From Calditrichia bacterium (lineage in GTDB: Bacteria; Calditrichota; Calditrichia; Calditrichales; Calditrichaceae), in NCBI GenBank assembly GCA_027039465.1, contig JALWEA010000236.1, positions 1-12,549 of the forward strand: 12,549 nucleotides of DNA, given 5' to 3'. This document shows positions 1 to 6,500 of the stretch, in pieces (position 1 is the stretch's first letter; each line of letters starts with the position of its first letter). The notes beneath the pieces were generated by a model that was given only the letters and a program-made list of their open reading frames with translations, searched no databases and was not told the origin of the DNA. Position numbers and translations under genes: made by a program.

Positions 1-126
1 CAAAGTGCTGAAAAGAAAAATGTACGGTTTTAGAGATTTTGAATTTTTTAAGTTAAAAATTCTTGACCTGCATAATTATAAATTTGAGTTAAAGGGCACT
101 TGATGTACTCAAAAACCGGAAGAGCC
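1..126 (+). mobile_element. Right end of an ISL3-family insertion sequence
   Basis: The window opens inside an insertion sequence. The reading frame starting at base 2 encodes a typical ISL3 transposase C-terminus, and the DNA after its stop runs into a terminal-repeat-like end. Read on the minus strand from base 126 inward, it begins GGCTCTTCCGGTTTTTGAGT, which fits the GGCTCTT-type ends I know for this family. If base 126 is the outer end, the next 8 bp (127-134, taatttaa) would be one copy of the 8-bp target duplication usual for ISL3 elements; the other copy and the left end lie outside the window. A weak 7-bp hairpin (121-127 with 135-141) spans the junction. The exact boundary is inferred. 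Confidence 0.7.
2..103 (+). CDS. ISL3-family transposase, C-terminal fragment (cut by window edge)
   Basis: An open frame from the window edge to a TGA at 101-103 gives 33 residues containing LKRKMYGFRDFEFFKLKIL. This matches from memory the conserved C-terminal signature of ISL3-family (IS204/IS1001/IS1096/IS1165) DDE transposases, where a basic stretch is followed by YG[FY]R[DN]xExF[KR]L[KR]. Only the tail is visible, so whether the full transposase is intact cannot be judged. The gene reads toward tgt and ends 61 bp before its start codon, so read-through from the element into tgt is possible. Confidence 0.7.
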   Translation, partial: KVLKRKMYGFRDFEFFKLKILDLHNYKFELKGT

Positions 127-164
127 TAATTTAAAGGCTTTTAAAAAAATAAATAAGTGGGATA

Positions 165-1298
165 ATGTTTTTCGAATTAGCACATACGGATACACAGACC
201 AAGGCCAGGGCGGGCTGGTTGCATACCGATCACGGAGACATTCCGACACCGATTTTTATGCCCGTCGGGACACAAGGTACGGTTAAAACTCTTGCTCCAA
301 GAAATTTGGAAGAAGTGAATGCTTCCATTATTCTGGGTAATACTTATCATTTGTACATGCGTCCCGGGCATTCTTTAATTCGGGAAATGGGCGGTTTGCA
401 TCGGTTCATCAGTTGGCCAAAAGCAATTTTGACCGACAGCGGCGGATTCCAGGTTTTTAGTCTCAAAGAATTGCGAAAAATTGATGAGGAAGGTATTGTC
501 TTCCAATCGCATTTGGACGGTTCGCGCCATAAATTCACACCGCAATTGGTTCTGGAAATTCAGCAATATTTGGGCAGCGATATCATGATGGTGCTGGATG
601 AATGCACGCCGTATCCGTCAGATCGGGAGTATGCGCAAAAATCTAACGAGCTTACTTTGAAATGGGCTGCCGAAGCTCGGGAAATTTACGCCAATTGGCA
701 ACCGCTATACGGACATCGACAATTTTTGTTCGGCATTGTACAGGGCAGTATTTACAAAGAAATTCGCGAAGCAAGTGCCAAAGCCTTGGTTGATCTTGAT
801 TTTCCCGGCTATGCCATCGGCGGATTGGCCGTAGGGGAACCGAAACAAGTCATGTTTGAAATGACCGATTTTTGTACGGACATTTTACCCGAACAAAAGC
901 CGCGCTACCTGATGGGCGTTGGCATGCCGGATGATATTTTAAACGCCATCGAGCGCGGTGTTGACATGTTCGATTGCGTAATTCCCACGCGCAATGCCCG
1001 CAACGGAACCGTTTTTACATCGCAGGGTAAAATGGTGCTTAAAGCGGCGCGCTTCAAAAAAGATGCGCAACCGATCGATCCCGATTGCACCTGTTACACT
1101 TGCCAAAATTTCTCCAGAGCGTATTTGCGGCATTTGTACAATGCCAATGAAATTTTGGGCCTGCACCTGGCAACGTTGCATAATGTCCATTTTTATTTAA
1201 ATTTGGTAAGCCAGGCGCGTCAAGCAATTTTGCAGGATCGCTTTAAGGAATGGAAAGAAGAAACCGTAAAAAAAATTACACAAGTCGTAGAAAATTAA
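165..1298 (+). CDS. tgt: Queuine/preQ1 tRNA-guanine transglycosylase
   Basis: This cytoplasmic enzyme exchanges guanine-34 of tRNAs for Asp, Asn, His and Tyr with preQ1, the base-insertion step of queuosine synthesis. The 377-residue product has the normal length of bacterial Tgt. Visible motifs are LTDSGGFQ with D91 (proton acceptor), VLDECTPY with D145 (substrate pocket), GGLAVGEP (219-226), and MFDCVIPTRNARNG with D270 as the expected covalent nucleophile. The zinc site CxCxxCx25H is complete (C308, C310, C313, H339). The ATG at 165 gives an N-terminus that fits the family; only a weak G-rich SD (gtggga) precedes it. The gene leads a compact cluster with yajC 18 bp downstream. An ISL3 element ends 38 bp upstream, so the ancestral promoter may have been displaced; I see no convincing sigma-70-type promoter here. 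Confidence 0.97.
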   Translation: MFFELAHTDTQTKARAGWLHTDHGDIPTPIFMPVGTQGTVKTLAPRNLEEVNASIILGNTYHLYMRPGHSLIREMGGLHRFISWPKAILTDSGGFQVFSLKELRKIDEEGIVFQSHLDGSRHKFTPQLVLEIQQYLGSDIMMVLDECTPYPSDREYAQKSNELTLKWAAEAREIYANWQPLYGHRQFLFGIVQGSIYKEIREASAKALVDLDFPGYAIGGLAVGEPKQVMFEMTDFCTDILPEQKPRYLMGVGMPDDILNAIERGVDMFDCVIPTRNARNGTVFTSQGKMVLKAARFKKDAQPIDPDCTCYTCQNFSRAYLRHLYNANEILGLHLATLHNVHFYLNLVSQARQAILQDRFKEWKEETVKKITQVVEN

Positions 1299-1316
1299 TT
1301 TAATTAAGGAGTAAGT

Positions 1317-1652
1317 ATGTTAGAACTTCTCATGCTAATGGCCCCGGCCAATCAGGGGCAACAAGGTGGCGGCGGTAATGCCTTAATGGCTTTCTTGCCG
1401 TTTTTGCTGATTATTGTCATCATGTATTATTTAATGATCCGTCCACAGGCCAAACGTCAAAAAGAAAAACAAAAGATGTTGGAAGCCCTGAAGAAAGGTG
1501 ACAATGTAGTTACCATGGGCGGTATTCACGGTAAAGTTGTCGGTTTTACCGATGATAACAAAACCGTAATTATCAAAGTGGATGACAATGTGAAGCTGAA
1601 TATTGAACGAAGCGCCATTAATGCCGTAAAACCGACGGGAAATAAAAAATAA
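1317..1652 (+). CDS. yajC: Sec translocon accessory protein YajC
   Basis: YajC is a small inner-membrane protein that associates with SecDF and the Sec/YidC machinery. The 111-residue product has the expected layout: a short Gly/Gln-rich N-terminus, one transmembrane helix at about residues 22-42 (LMAFLPFLLIIVIMYYLMIR), the conserved RPQAKRQKE motif just after it, then a soluble domain carrying LKKGDNVVTMGGIHGKVV. A good SD (AAGGAG, 1306-1311) precedes the ATG. It follows tgt by 18 bp, the common tgt-yajC linkage, but the next gene is fmt rather than secD/secF. The stop codon overlaps the fmt start (TAATG), which implies one transcript and translational coupling. Confidence 0.96.
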   Translation: MLELLMLMAPANQGQQGGGGNALMAFLPFLLIIVIMYYLMIRPQAKRQKEKQKMLEALKKGDNVVTMGGIHGKVVGFTDDNKTVIIKVDDNVKLNIERSAINAVKPTGNKK

Positions 1653-2581
1653 TGCGATTGATTTTTATGGGGACACCGGACTTTGCCCGCGTGTCCCTTA
1701 AAAAATTATTGGAATCGAATCATGAAGTGCTGGCTGTGGTGACTGTGCCGGATAAACCCAAAGGGCGGGGGCTGAAGTTGCAGCCTTCTCCGGTTAAAGA
1801 ATTTGCCGTTGCCAACCAACTACCCGTTTTCCAACCGGAATCGCTTAAAGACCCGGAATTTATTCAGACGTTAAAAAATTTTAATGCCGATGTTTTTGTT
1901 GTGGTTGCTTTTCGAATTTTGCCGCGGGAAGTTTTTACCATTCCTCCAAAAGGCACGATAAATTTGCATGCTTCATTGCTGCCCAAATATCGCGGCGCCG
2001 CTCCGATCAACTGGGCTATCATAAACGGAGAAACGGAAACGGGTGTTACGACTATTTTTATTAACGAACGCGTGGATCAGGGTAATATTTTGCTGCAGGA
2101 ACGCGTGCCGATCGGACCGGATATGACCGCCGGTGAACTGCATGATGTTTTGGCGGATGTCGGAGCCGACTTGTTGGTGAAAACGTTGAATCAATTGGAA
2201 TCGGAAGGTATTAAACCTAAAAAGCAGGATCCGTCTCTGGTTAGCAAAGCACCGAAAATTACCAAGGAAATCTGCCACCTCAATTTCAACCAATCGGCGC
2301 AACAAGTGCACAATTGGATCAGGGGACTTAGCCCGTATCCGGCGGCTTTTGCCTATTGGAACGGTAAATTATTGAAACTATTCAGATCACGCCCGGTGGC
2401 AGCCGGAGATAGCAATGCCGAACCGGGTACAATTGTAATGGTCATGAAAAATGCATTTTCCGTACAATGTGCATCGGGAATTATTGATATTTTTGAAGTG
2501 CAGTTACAGGGTAAGAAAAGGATGTCGGTGGAAGCCTTTTTAAACGGCCAGCCGCTAAAAAAGGGTGATCGGCTAACCTGA
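1652..2581 (+). CDS. fmt: Methionyl-tRNA formyltransferase
   Basis: Fmt formylates Met-tRNA(fMet) using 10-formyl-tetrahydrofolate, preparing the initiator tRNA. The 309-residue product is of standard length. It starts with MRLIFMGTPDFA, and the catalytic region reads INLHASLLPKYRGAAP followed by VDQGNIL, giving the expected catalytic triad N104, H106 and D142. The C-terminal OB-fold-like tRNA-binding domain spans roughly residues 205-305 (IRGLSPYPAAFAYWNGK onward). The ATG overlaps the last base of the yajC TAA stop and has only a weak SD, so translation probably depends on coupling to yajC. It is the last gene of the tgt-yajC-fmt cluster; rpsU follows after a 129-bp leader. Confidence 0.97.
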   Translation: MRLIFMGTPDFARVSLKKLLESNHEVLAVVTVPDKPKGRGLKLQPSPVKEFAVANQLPVFQPESLKDPEFIQTLKNFNADVFVVVAFRILPREVFTIPPKGTINLHASLLPKYRGAAPINWAIINGETETGVTTIFINERVDQGNILLQERVPIGPDMTAGELHDVLADVGADLLVKTLNQLESEGIKPKKQDPSLVSKAPKITKEICHLNFNQSAQQVHNWIRGLSPYPAAFAYWNGKLLKLFRSRPVAAGDSNAEPGTIVMVMKNAFSVQCASGIIDIFEVQLQGKKRMSVEAFLNGQPLKKGDRLT

Positions 2582-2656
2582 CAATCTGCCTAAATTATCA
2601 ACTTCGCAAAAAAAAAATTACTTTCCATCTTTCGTTTTCAGCTTCGGGAAATAATG

Positions 2657-2710
2657 AAACCCTCCTTTTTTTGAAGCGTTTAAAAATCAAAATAAAAAAA
2701 GGGAGGTATT
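2657..2710 (+). promoter_or_regulatory. rpsU leader that can sequester its own Shine-Dalgarno
   Basis: A CCUCC + U7 tract at 2661-2672 can pair with the A-tract and Shine-Dalgarno at 2695-2706 (AAAAAAGGGAGG). The result is a continuous 12-bp helix, one pair being G-U, with a 22-nt loop, and it buries the whole GGGAGG ribosome-binding site 4 nt upstream of the rpsU ATG. The CCUCCUUU segment also resembles the anti-Shine-Dalgarno tail of 16S rRNA. A competing 5-bp helix (GCUUC 2641-2645 with GAAGC 2673-2677) would leave the SD free. The pairing is seen in the sequence; a regulatory role is inferred. Confidence 0.5.
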
Positions 2711-2890
2711 ATGATTACCGTACATGTAGCCAATTATGATAGTTTCGATAAAGCCTTACGTGCATTTAATCGGAAGGTTCGTAAAGCGCAAATTATTGAA
2801 ACGGTACACAAGAAATCCCATTATATTAGCCCGAGCCAAAAGCGCCATAAAGCCAAAATGAAATGGCGTAAAAATATGAGTAACAGTTAA
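2711..2890 (+). CDS. rpsU: 30S ribosomal protein bS21
   Basis: This 59-residue basic protein (MITVHVANYDSFDKALRAFN at the start, then KRHKAKMKWRK near the end) has the size, charge and layout of bacterial bS21. The family signature is an early beta strand, a helix beginning around the SFDKALRAFNRKV segment, and a Lys/Arg-rich C-terminal helix. bS21 sits on the 30S platform beside bS18 and uS11, close to the 3' end of 16S rRNA where the SD helix forms. The start is set by a very strong SD, GGGAGG at 2701-2706. The gene lies 129 bp after fmt and is followed by a bidirectional terminator. The usual SHYxxPSxKR[HK]xK stretch is present (SHYISPSQKRHKAK), making the assignment firm. Confidence 0.9.
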   Translation: MITVHVANYDSFDKALRAFNRKVRKAQIIETVHKKSHYISPSQKRHKAKMKWRKNMSNS

Positions 2891-2931
2891 ACGGTGCCCC
2901 TCAACTCGAAGCGAAGCAACCGAACTATCAA

Positions 2932-2963
2932 AAAAGCCCCGTTAATAAAGAAGCGGGGCTTTT
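2932..2963. terminator. Bidirectional intrinsic terminator between rpsU and the RRM gene
   Basis: A perfect 10-bp inverted repeat (AAAAGCCCCG at 2932-2941 and CGGGGCTTTT at 2954-2963) has a 12-nt loop. It is preceded by A residues and followed by T-rich sequence, so it can form a GC-rich hairpin with a U-tract on either strand. It lies 41 bp after the rpsU stop and 19 bp beyond the stop of the convergent RRM gene, and so serves both. Confidence 0.9.
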
Positions 2964-2982
2964 TCATTTTTTAGCTGTATTT

Positions 2983-3309
2983 TTACCAGGAACGGGAACG
3001 ATTTCCGCCCTGATAGCCTCCACCGCCACCACCGCGATAATTATTGCGGCCGCCTCCGGTGTGCTCTCTGCGCGGACGTGCTTTGTTAACAACCAGGCTA
3101 CGTCCTTCAAGCTCATGACCGTTTAATGCGTCAATGGCGTTCTGCGCTTCGTCATCGGAAGGCATGGTGACAAAACCAAAACCACGAAGCTCACCGGAAT
3201 AGTGATCCCTGAGCAATTTTACTTCTGCAATTTCGCCGTATTCTTCAAAAAGATGACGTACGGTGTCTTCGTCTGTGGTTCGCGGGAGGTTCCCTACATA
3301 GATATTCAA
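2983..3309 (-). CDS. Glycine-rich RRM RNA-binding protein
   Basis: The 108-residue product has a single RNA-recognition motif (residues 1-79) and a Gly/Arg/Asn-rich tail (residues 84-108, with runs of G). RNP2 is IYVGNL (3-8) and RNP1 is RGFGFVTM (42-49), with the aromatic residues that stack on RNA bases in place. This layout matches the bacterial Rbp/GRP-like family known from cyanobacteria and many other phyla, where members bind single-stranded RNA and some are cold-induced. The SD on the minus strand (AGGAG, 3314-3318) is well placed for the ATG at 3309. The gene converges with rpsU and is divergent from the RdhA-like gene. The AT-rich upstream DNA gives a long possible 5' UTR; cold regulation is only a family-based suggestion. 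Confidence 0.93.
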   Translation of the reverse strand: MNIYVGNLPRTTDEDTVRHLFEEYGEIAEVKLLRDHYSGELRGFGFVTMPSDDEAQNAIDALNGHELEGRSLVVNKARPRREHTGGGRNNYRGGGGGGYQGGNRSRSW

Positions 3310-3592
3310 TTTAAACTCCTAAAATAGAAATGAAACATAAATTAATTGAAATGATGAAAAATTTTCTATGAAATACATGGGATTATTTTTGAGGGCTACC
3401 TGCAGTTTAATTCCTAAAAATGATTAACTTGGTCAAAGATAAGTAAATTAATTTGTAAAAACAAATAATTATTGGATTGTTTACACTTTATTCGGATCGT
3501 CTGGAAACCAACCATTTTAATTTTGTCCGATTAAGAAGTTTGGTTAATTTAGATTTGTCCCAGGGAAGAGCAAACGAGCGAAAGGAACGGAT
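3310..3592. other. AT-rich divergent intergenic region
   Basis: This 283-bp region separates the minus-strand RRM gene from the plus-strand RdhA-like gene and must hold promoters for both. An AT-rich inverted repeat is visible (ATTTGT 3451-3456 and ACAAAT 3461-3466, loop AAAA). On the minus strand a TTGACC hexamer (3436-3431) could be a -35 element, but its -10 partner is poor. I see no small gene and no clear operator. Confidence 0.35.
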
Positions 3593-4981
3593 GTGTACAT
3601 TTTCTTCTTAGCCACAGGTTTAGCCGTTACTTTGTTTCTTTTCTTCGCTGCTTTGGTTTCCTACTTTGAGCATGAAAATCGTGCGGTTCGGTTCTTTCTC
3701 GGCTCCGCCTTTGTTACGATTTTAATATACGGCCTTTTGTTAATTTCGGTTAAACCTTTACCGGAACTACTGCTTTGGGTAATGGTCGGTTTACCCGTAG
3801 GCCTTGCCATTTTGCTCATCCTGCCCATCGATTTAACCGCGCGGCATATTAAACCTTCTCCAAAACCGAACTTTCGTTTTGATGAACGGGATATCATGTT
3901 TAGCCGACGTTTGCTAAAGCCCGGCAGTAAGCGTTTTGAAGATTATTATCGCGCGCATCCGAGAGAAAAAGAATTGGATGATGTTTGGCGAAAAAAGCCG
4001 GGATTACTGAGCCCGAAAGCACGATTTTACGATCCGGTTTGGTTCAATGCCGCGGACAGTAGTTTTGAAACCGTGGAACGTATGCATCCCTTTGTGGACG
4101 GAGAGATGAGTCCTGAGACGATTAACCTCGACCCGGAATCGATCACAAAATTTTTAAAGGATTGGCTGTTACGTTCGGGCGCTCACTCGGTTGGCGTTAC
4201 CGAATTACAGGAATATCACTGGTACAGCCATTTGGGGCGGCAGGAGCCGTATGGCGCTCCGGTGGAGGCGGAACATCGTTTTGCACTGGCCTTTACGGTG
4301 GAAATGAATAAAGATATGGTGGGTTACGCCCCGTTTGCGCCCACGGTGCTGGAATCTGCCGATCAATATTTGCGCGCCGGTATTTTGGCCGTAAAAGTTG
4401 CCGCGCTAATTCGAAAGTTGGGTTATCCGGCACGTGCGCATATTGACGGGAATTACCGCATCATTTGTCCTTTGGTCGCCAGAGACGCCGGTTTGGGAGA
4501 GATCGGACGCATGGGCTTGTTGATGACACCCGAATTGGGCCCTCGCGTTAGAATCGGGGTGATAACCACCGATTTACCGTTGAAAGTTGACGGTTACAGT
4601 CCGGACAAAACGATGATCGATTTCTGTCTGCAATGTTCCAAGTGTGCGGACAATTGTCCGAGTAAGGCTATTCCTTTCGGTGACCGTCAATGGGATCATA
4701 ATGTTTTGCGCTGGAAAATCAATCCGGAAGCCTGCTACACGTATTGGACTATTTCGGGAACGGATTGCGCCCGCTGCATTCAGGTTTGCCCCTATTCCCA
4801 TCCGGATAATTTGCTGCACGGGTTAGTGCGAAAAGCGGTAAGGCGCAATAGTTTGGCCCGAACTTTAGCGGTTAAGATGGATGATGTGGTTTACGGGCGA
4901 AAGCCTGTCTTGCGAAATATTCCCTTGTCTTTCGGCAATAAAGCTTATAGGGAAAATGACAATAAAATTGAAACAAAATAA
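3593..4981 (+). CDS. Membrane-anchored reductive-dehalogenase-like corrinoid/Fe-S protein
   Basis: The 462-residue product starts at GTG (3593) with SD AAAGGA 6 nt upstream; the ATG at 3591 is out of frame and soon stops, and no better in-frame start exists. Three hydrophobic helices (about 2-24, 34-53, 58-79) are followed by a basic stretch and FRFDERDIMFSRR (94-106), a motif typical of RdhA N-termini. Residues about 180-330 form the corrinoid-binding nitroreductase-like fold shared by RdhA and QueG, with SADQYLRAGILAVKVAALIR, LGYPARAH, DAGLGEIGRMGLLMTPELGP and ITTDLPL. Two [4Fe-4S] sites follow: C345xxC348xxC351xxxC355P and C381...C392xxC395xxxC399P. No TAT signal is present, and no rdhB-like anchor gene lies alongside; the N-terminal helices could replace both. 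The positive-inside rule puts the catalytic domain in the cytoplasm (inference). Substrate is unknown; an epoxyqueuosine-reductase-like role is less likely given the TM region. Confidence 0.8.
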   Translation: MYIFFLATGLAVTLFLFFAALVSYFEHENRAVRFFLGSAFVTILIYGLLLISVKPLPELLLWVMVGLPVGLAILLILPIDLTARHIKPSPKPNFRFDERDIMFSRRLLKPGSKRFEDYYRAHPREKELDDVWRKKPGLLSPKARFYDPVWFNAADSSFETVERMHPFVDGEMSPETINLDPESITKFLKDWLLRSGAHSVGVTELQEYHWYSHLGRQEPYGAPVEAEHRFALAFTVEMNKDMVGYAPFAPTVLESADQYLRAGILAVKVAALIRKLGYPARAHIDGNYRIICPLVARDAGLGEIGRMGLLMTPELGPRVRIGVITTDLPLKVDGYSPDKTMIDFCLQCSKCADNCPSKAIPFGDRQWDHNVLRWKINPEACYTYWTISGTDCARCIQVCPYSHPDNLLHGLVRKAVRRNSLARTLAVKMDDVVYGRKPVLRNIPLSFGNKAYRENDNKIETK

Positions 4982-5000
4982 AGATTCGAAAGGAAAGCAA

Positions 5001-5774
5001 ATGATTCAAGATTGGGAATTGATGCAGACCAACCTTTCACGCATGGAAAAAGCGCGGATCGAAGTGGCGGTTCTGCCGATTGGCGCCATTGAACCCCATA
5101 ACCGGCACCTGCCTTACGGCCAGGATATGTTGCATACGACCGAAGTGGGACGTCGATGTGTGGAAAAGGCCTGGCAAGCAACGAAAAAGGTCATCCTGTT
5201 GCCAACATTGCCTTACGGAGTGGATTGTAATTTAATGGATTTTCCTTTTGCCATGCATATTCGGCAAAGCACTTTGGATGCCCTGGTCACGGACCTGGTG
5301 CGTACCTTAAAACATTACGACATTCGAAAAATCGTTTTGTTGAATGGACATGGCGGCAATGAATTCAAAGCGCTTATTCGTCAGTTGCAATGCGATGAAA
5401 AGGTGCACTTATTTTTAATCAACTGGTGGCAGGTGGGTAAAGATCAATACAATGAAATTTTTGAATTACCCGATGATCATGCCGGAGAGTTGGAAACTTC
5501 CGTGGCTTTGCATCTTTATCCGCAATGGGTGGAGGCGGAAAAAGCGGGCAACGGCAAAAGTAAAGCCTATCGATTTGAAGCGCTGAACAACGGTTGGGTA
5601 CAAACAAGTCGTAATTTCGGCAAAATTAACGATCATTGTGCAGTCGGTAATCCGGCAAACGCCACGGCTGAAAAGGGTGAGAAATACCTCAATTTGGTTT
5701 GCGATGGCATCAGCCGGTTTTTAATAGAATTAGCCGAAAGTCCTTTGGATGATGCATTTCCTTTTAGGCGTTAG
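5001..5774 (+). CDS. Creatininase-family amidohydrolase
   Basis: This 257-residue cytoplasmic protein has the size of the creatininase/MftE/FAPy-deformylase superfamily, metal-dependent hydrolases of C-N amide bonds. It carries LPIGAIEPHNRHLPYGQD (25-42), giving candidate metal ligands E31, H33 and D42. It also has LLNGHGGNE (113-121) with H117, and DDHAGELETS (158-167) with E163. The family usually reads EqHGpHLP, so EPHNRHLP is a slight variant. I chose ATG 5001 because a good SD (AAAGGAAAG, about 4989-4997) precedes it; the longer frame from 4881 would overlap the upstream gene by 101 bp and adds a non-conserved extension. It lies 19 bp after the RdhA-like gene and is probably co-transcribed. 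The substrate cannot be read from the sequence. Confidence 0.85.
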   Translation: MIQDWELMQTNLSRMEKARIEVAVLPIGAIEPHNRHLPYGQDMLHTTEVGRRCVEKAWQATKKVILLPTLPYGVDCNLMDFPFAMHIRQSTLDALVTDLVRTLKHYDIRKIVLLNGHGGNEFKALIRQLQCDEKVHLFLINWWQVGKDQYNEIFELPDDHAGELETSVALHLYPQWVEAEKAGNGKSKAYRFEALNNGWVQTSRNFGKINDHCAVGNPANATAEKGEKYLNLVCDGISRFLIELAESPLDDAFPFRR

Positions 5775-5822
5775 AGTGAGGAAGAGTAAAAAGTTAAGAG
5801 TTAAGGGTGTAAGGGTTAAGGG

Positions 5823-5849
5823 CGTTATTCGTGTATCCGTTATTCGTTA
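5823..5849 (+). repeat. Left arm of 27-bp inverted repeat
   Basis: This 27-bp segment (begins CGTTATTCGTG, ends CGTTATTCGTTA) matches the reverse complement of 6501-6527 at 26 of 27 positions, the only difference being G at 5833. A related partial copy (atcgttattcgttaag) lies at 5891-5906. It is itself made of two TTATTCGT units, so it may have grown from a short direct repeat. Confidence 0.85.
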
Positions 5850-5910
5850 ATCGGATGTGAGTTGAATTGTTAAATTGGTGAATGGGTGAAATCGTTATTC
5901 GTTAAGAGCT

Positions 5911-6048
5911 GTCATTGCGAACGATCCCGCGAGCCTGCGAACGGGAGAGTGAAGCAATCCCTTCAGAAGCAGCACCCGCCTATTGCTAAGAAAATGGCTT
6001 TAATAATGTTAGGGATTGCTTCACTCGTTCCTCGTTACTATTGACATG
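5911..6048. repeat. GTCATTGCGA-type palindromic unit
   Basis: A perfect 16-bp inverted repeat, GAGTGAAGCAATCCCT (5947-5962) with AGGGATTGCTTCACTC (6011-6026), is flanked outside by GTCATTGCGAACGA (5911-5924) and a degenerate counterpart ending attgac (to 6044). An inner TCCCG/CGGGA pairing lies at about 5925-5945. Units with GTCATTGCGA...GAAGCAATC ends are familiar as dispersed intergenic repeats in environmental genomes. Confidence 0.7.
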
Positions 6049-6060
6049 TGGTGGGCTGTT

Positions 6061-6157
6061 ATTCTGAATGGAGTCCCGTGAATCGGGACGGAATGAAGAA
6101 TCCTTTACATTCGTTGCCGCTTTTGAGGAGATTCTTCGCTGCGCTACTATTGACATG
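6061..6157. repeat. Second palindromic unit with inner hairpin
   Basis: An inner hairpin GTCCCG (6073-6078)/CGGGAC (6084-6089) with a 5-nt loop is followed by GAAGAATC (6095-6102), which pairs with GATTCTTC (6130-6137). The unit ends in tactattgacatg (6145-6157), the same 13 bp that end the previous unit (6036-6048), so the two share an end sequence. Confidence 0.65.
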
Positions 6158-6180
6158 CCACCTTTTTAACCCATCCCCGG

Positions 6181-6207
6181 CCCTTCCCTGCGACCCGCAG
6201 GGAAGGG
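6181..6207. repeat. Perfect 12-bp hairpin
   Basis: CCCTTCCCTGCG (6181-6192) and CGCAGGGAAGGG (6196-6207) form a perfect 12-bp stem with a 3-nt loop. No T-tract follows on either strand, so it does not look like a standard intrinsic terminator, although so stable a hairpin could stall polymerase or protect a 3' end. It is central in the repeat mosaic. Confidence 0.85.
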
Positions 6208-6326
6208 TGCCAATTTAGGAGTGGCCATTTGGCAAACTATTGAGTTGAAATCGTTTTTGCCCAATAATGTGAAAGATTACGTCCGCTTGCCGTACCAGTT
6301 CCCAATTAATCCATGTCACTATCTTT

Positions 6327-6376
6327 ATAATCCATGGCGCCAGCCATGGTTCCCGACCTCAGAATGACAGGGTGGG
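6327..6376 (+). repeat. Direct repeat copy 1
   Basis: This copy starts ataatccatggcgccag and ends cagaatgacagggtggg, matching 6395-6445 with scattered substitutions. It contains an internal inverted repeat CCATGGC (6332-6338)/GCCATGG (6343-6349). Its tcagaat (6359-6365) is the reverse complement of attctga at 6061-6067. Confidence 0.75.
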
Positions 6377-6394
6377 CATCATTTTACCATCTTA

Positions 6395-6445
6395 ATAATC
6401 CGTGGCGACAGCCATGGTTCTCGGCCTTGCAATGACAGGGCTGGG
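6395..6445 (+). repeat. Direct repeat copy 2
   Basis: The second copy (ataatccgtggcgacag ... gcaatgacagggctggg) starts 68 bp downstream of copy 1. Its gcaatgac (6429-6436) is the reverse complement of gtcattgc at 5911-5918, linking it to the left palindromic unit. Confidence 0.75.
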
Positions 6446-6500
6446 AATTACATCAATTAACAGGCGAACAGCACAGCATGCACAAACAATGATTACCAAA

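Noticed and set aside
63..91. Sigma-70 promoter in the IS end (TTGACC at 63-68)
   Set aside because: No -10 hexamer at 16-19 bp spacing, and the hexamer lies in transposase coding sequence.
1973..2311. 112-residue minus-strand frame inside fmt
   Set aside because: A shadow of fmt, whose catalytic motifs are intact across the same stretch.
4881..5000. 40-residue N-terminal extension of the creatininase-family protein
   Set aside because: It overlaps the upstream gene by 101 bp, has no family similarity that I can see, and ATG 5001 has a clear SD.
6181..6207. Intrinsic terminator for the creatininase or rnhA transcripts
   Set aside because: The hairpin is perfect but has no T-tract on either strand and lies about 400 bp from both gene ends.
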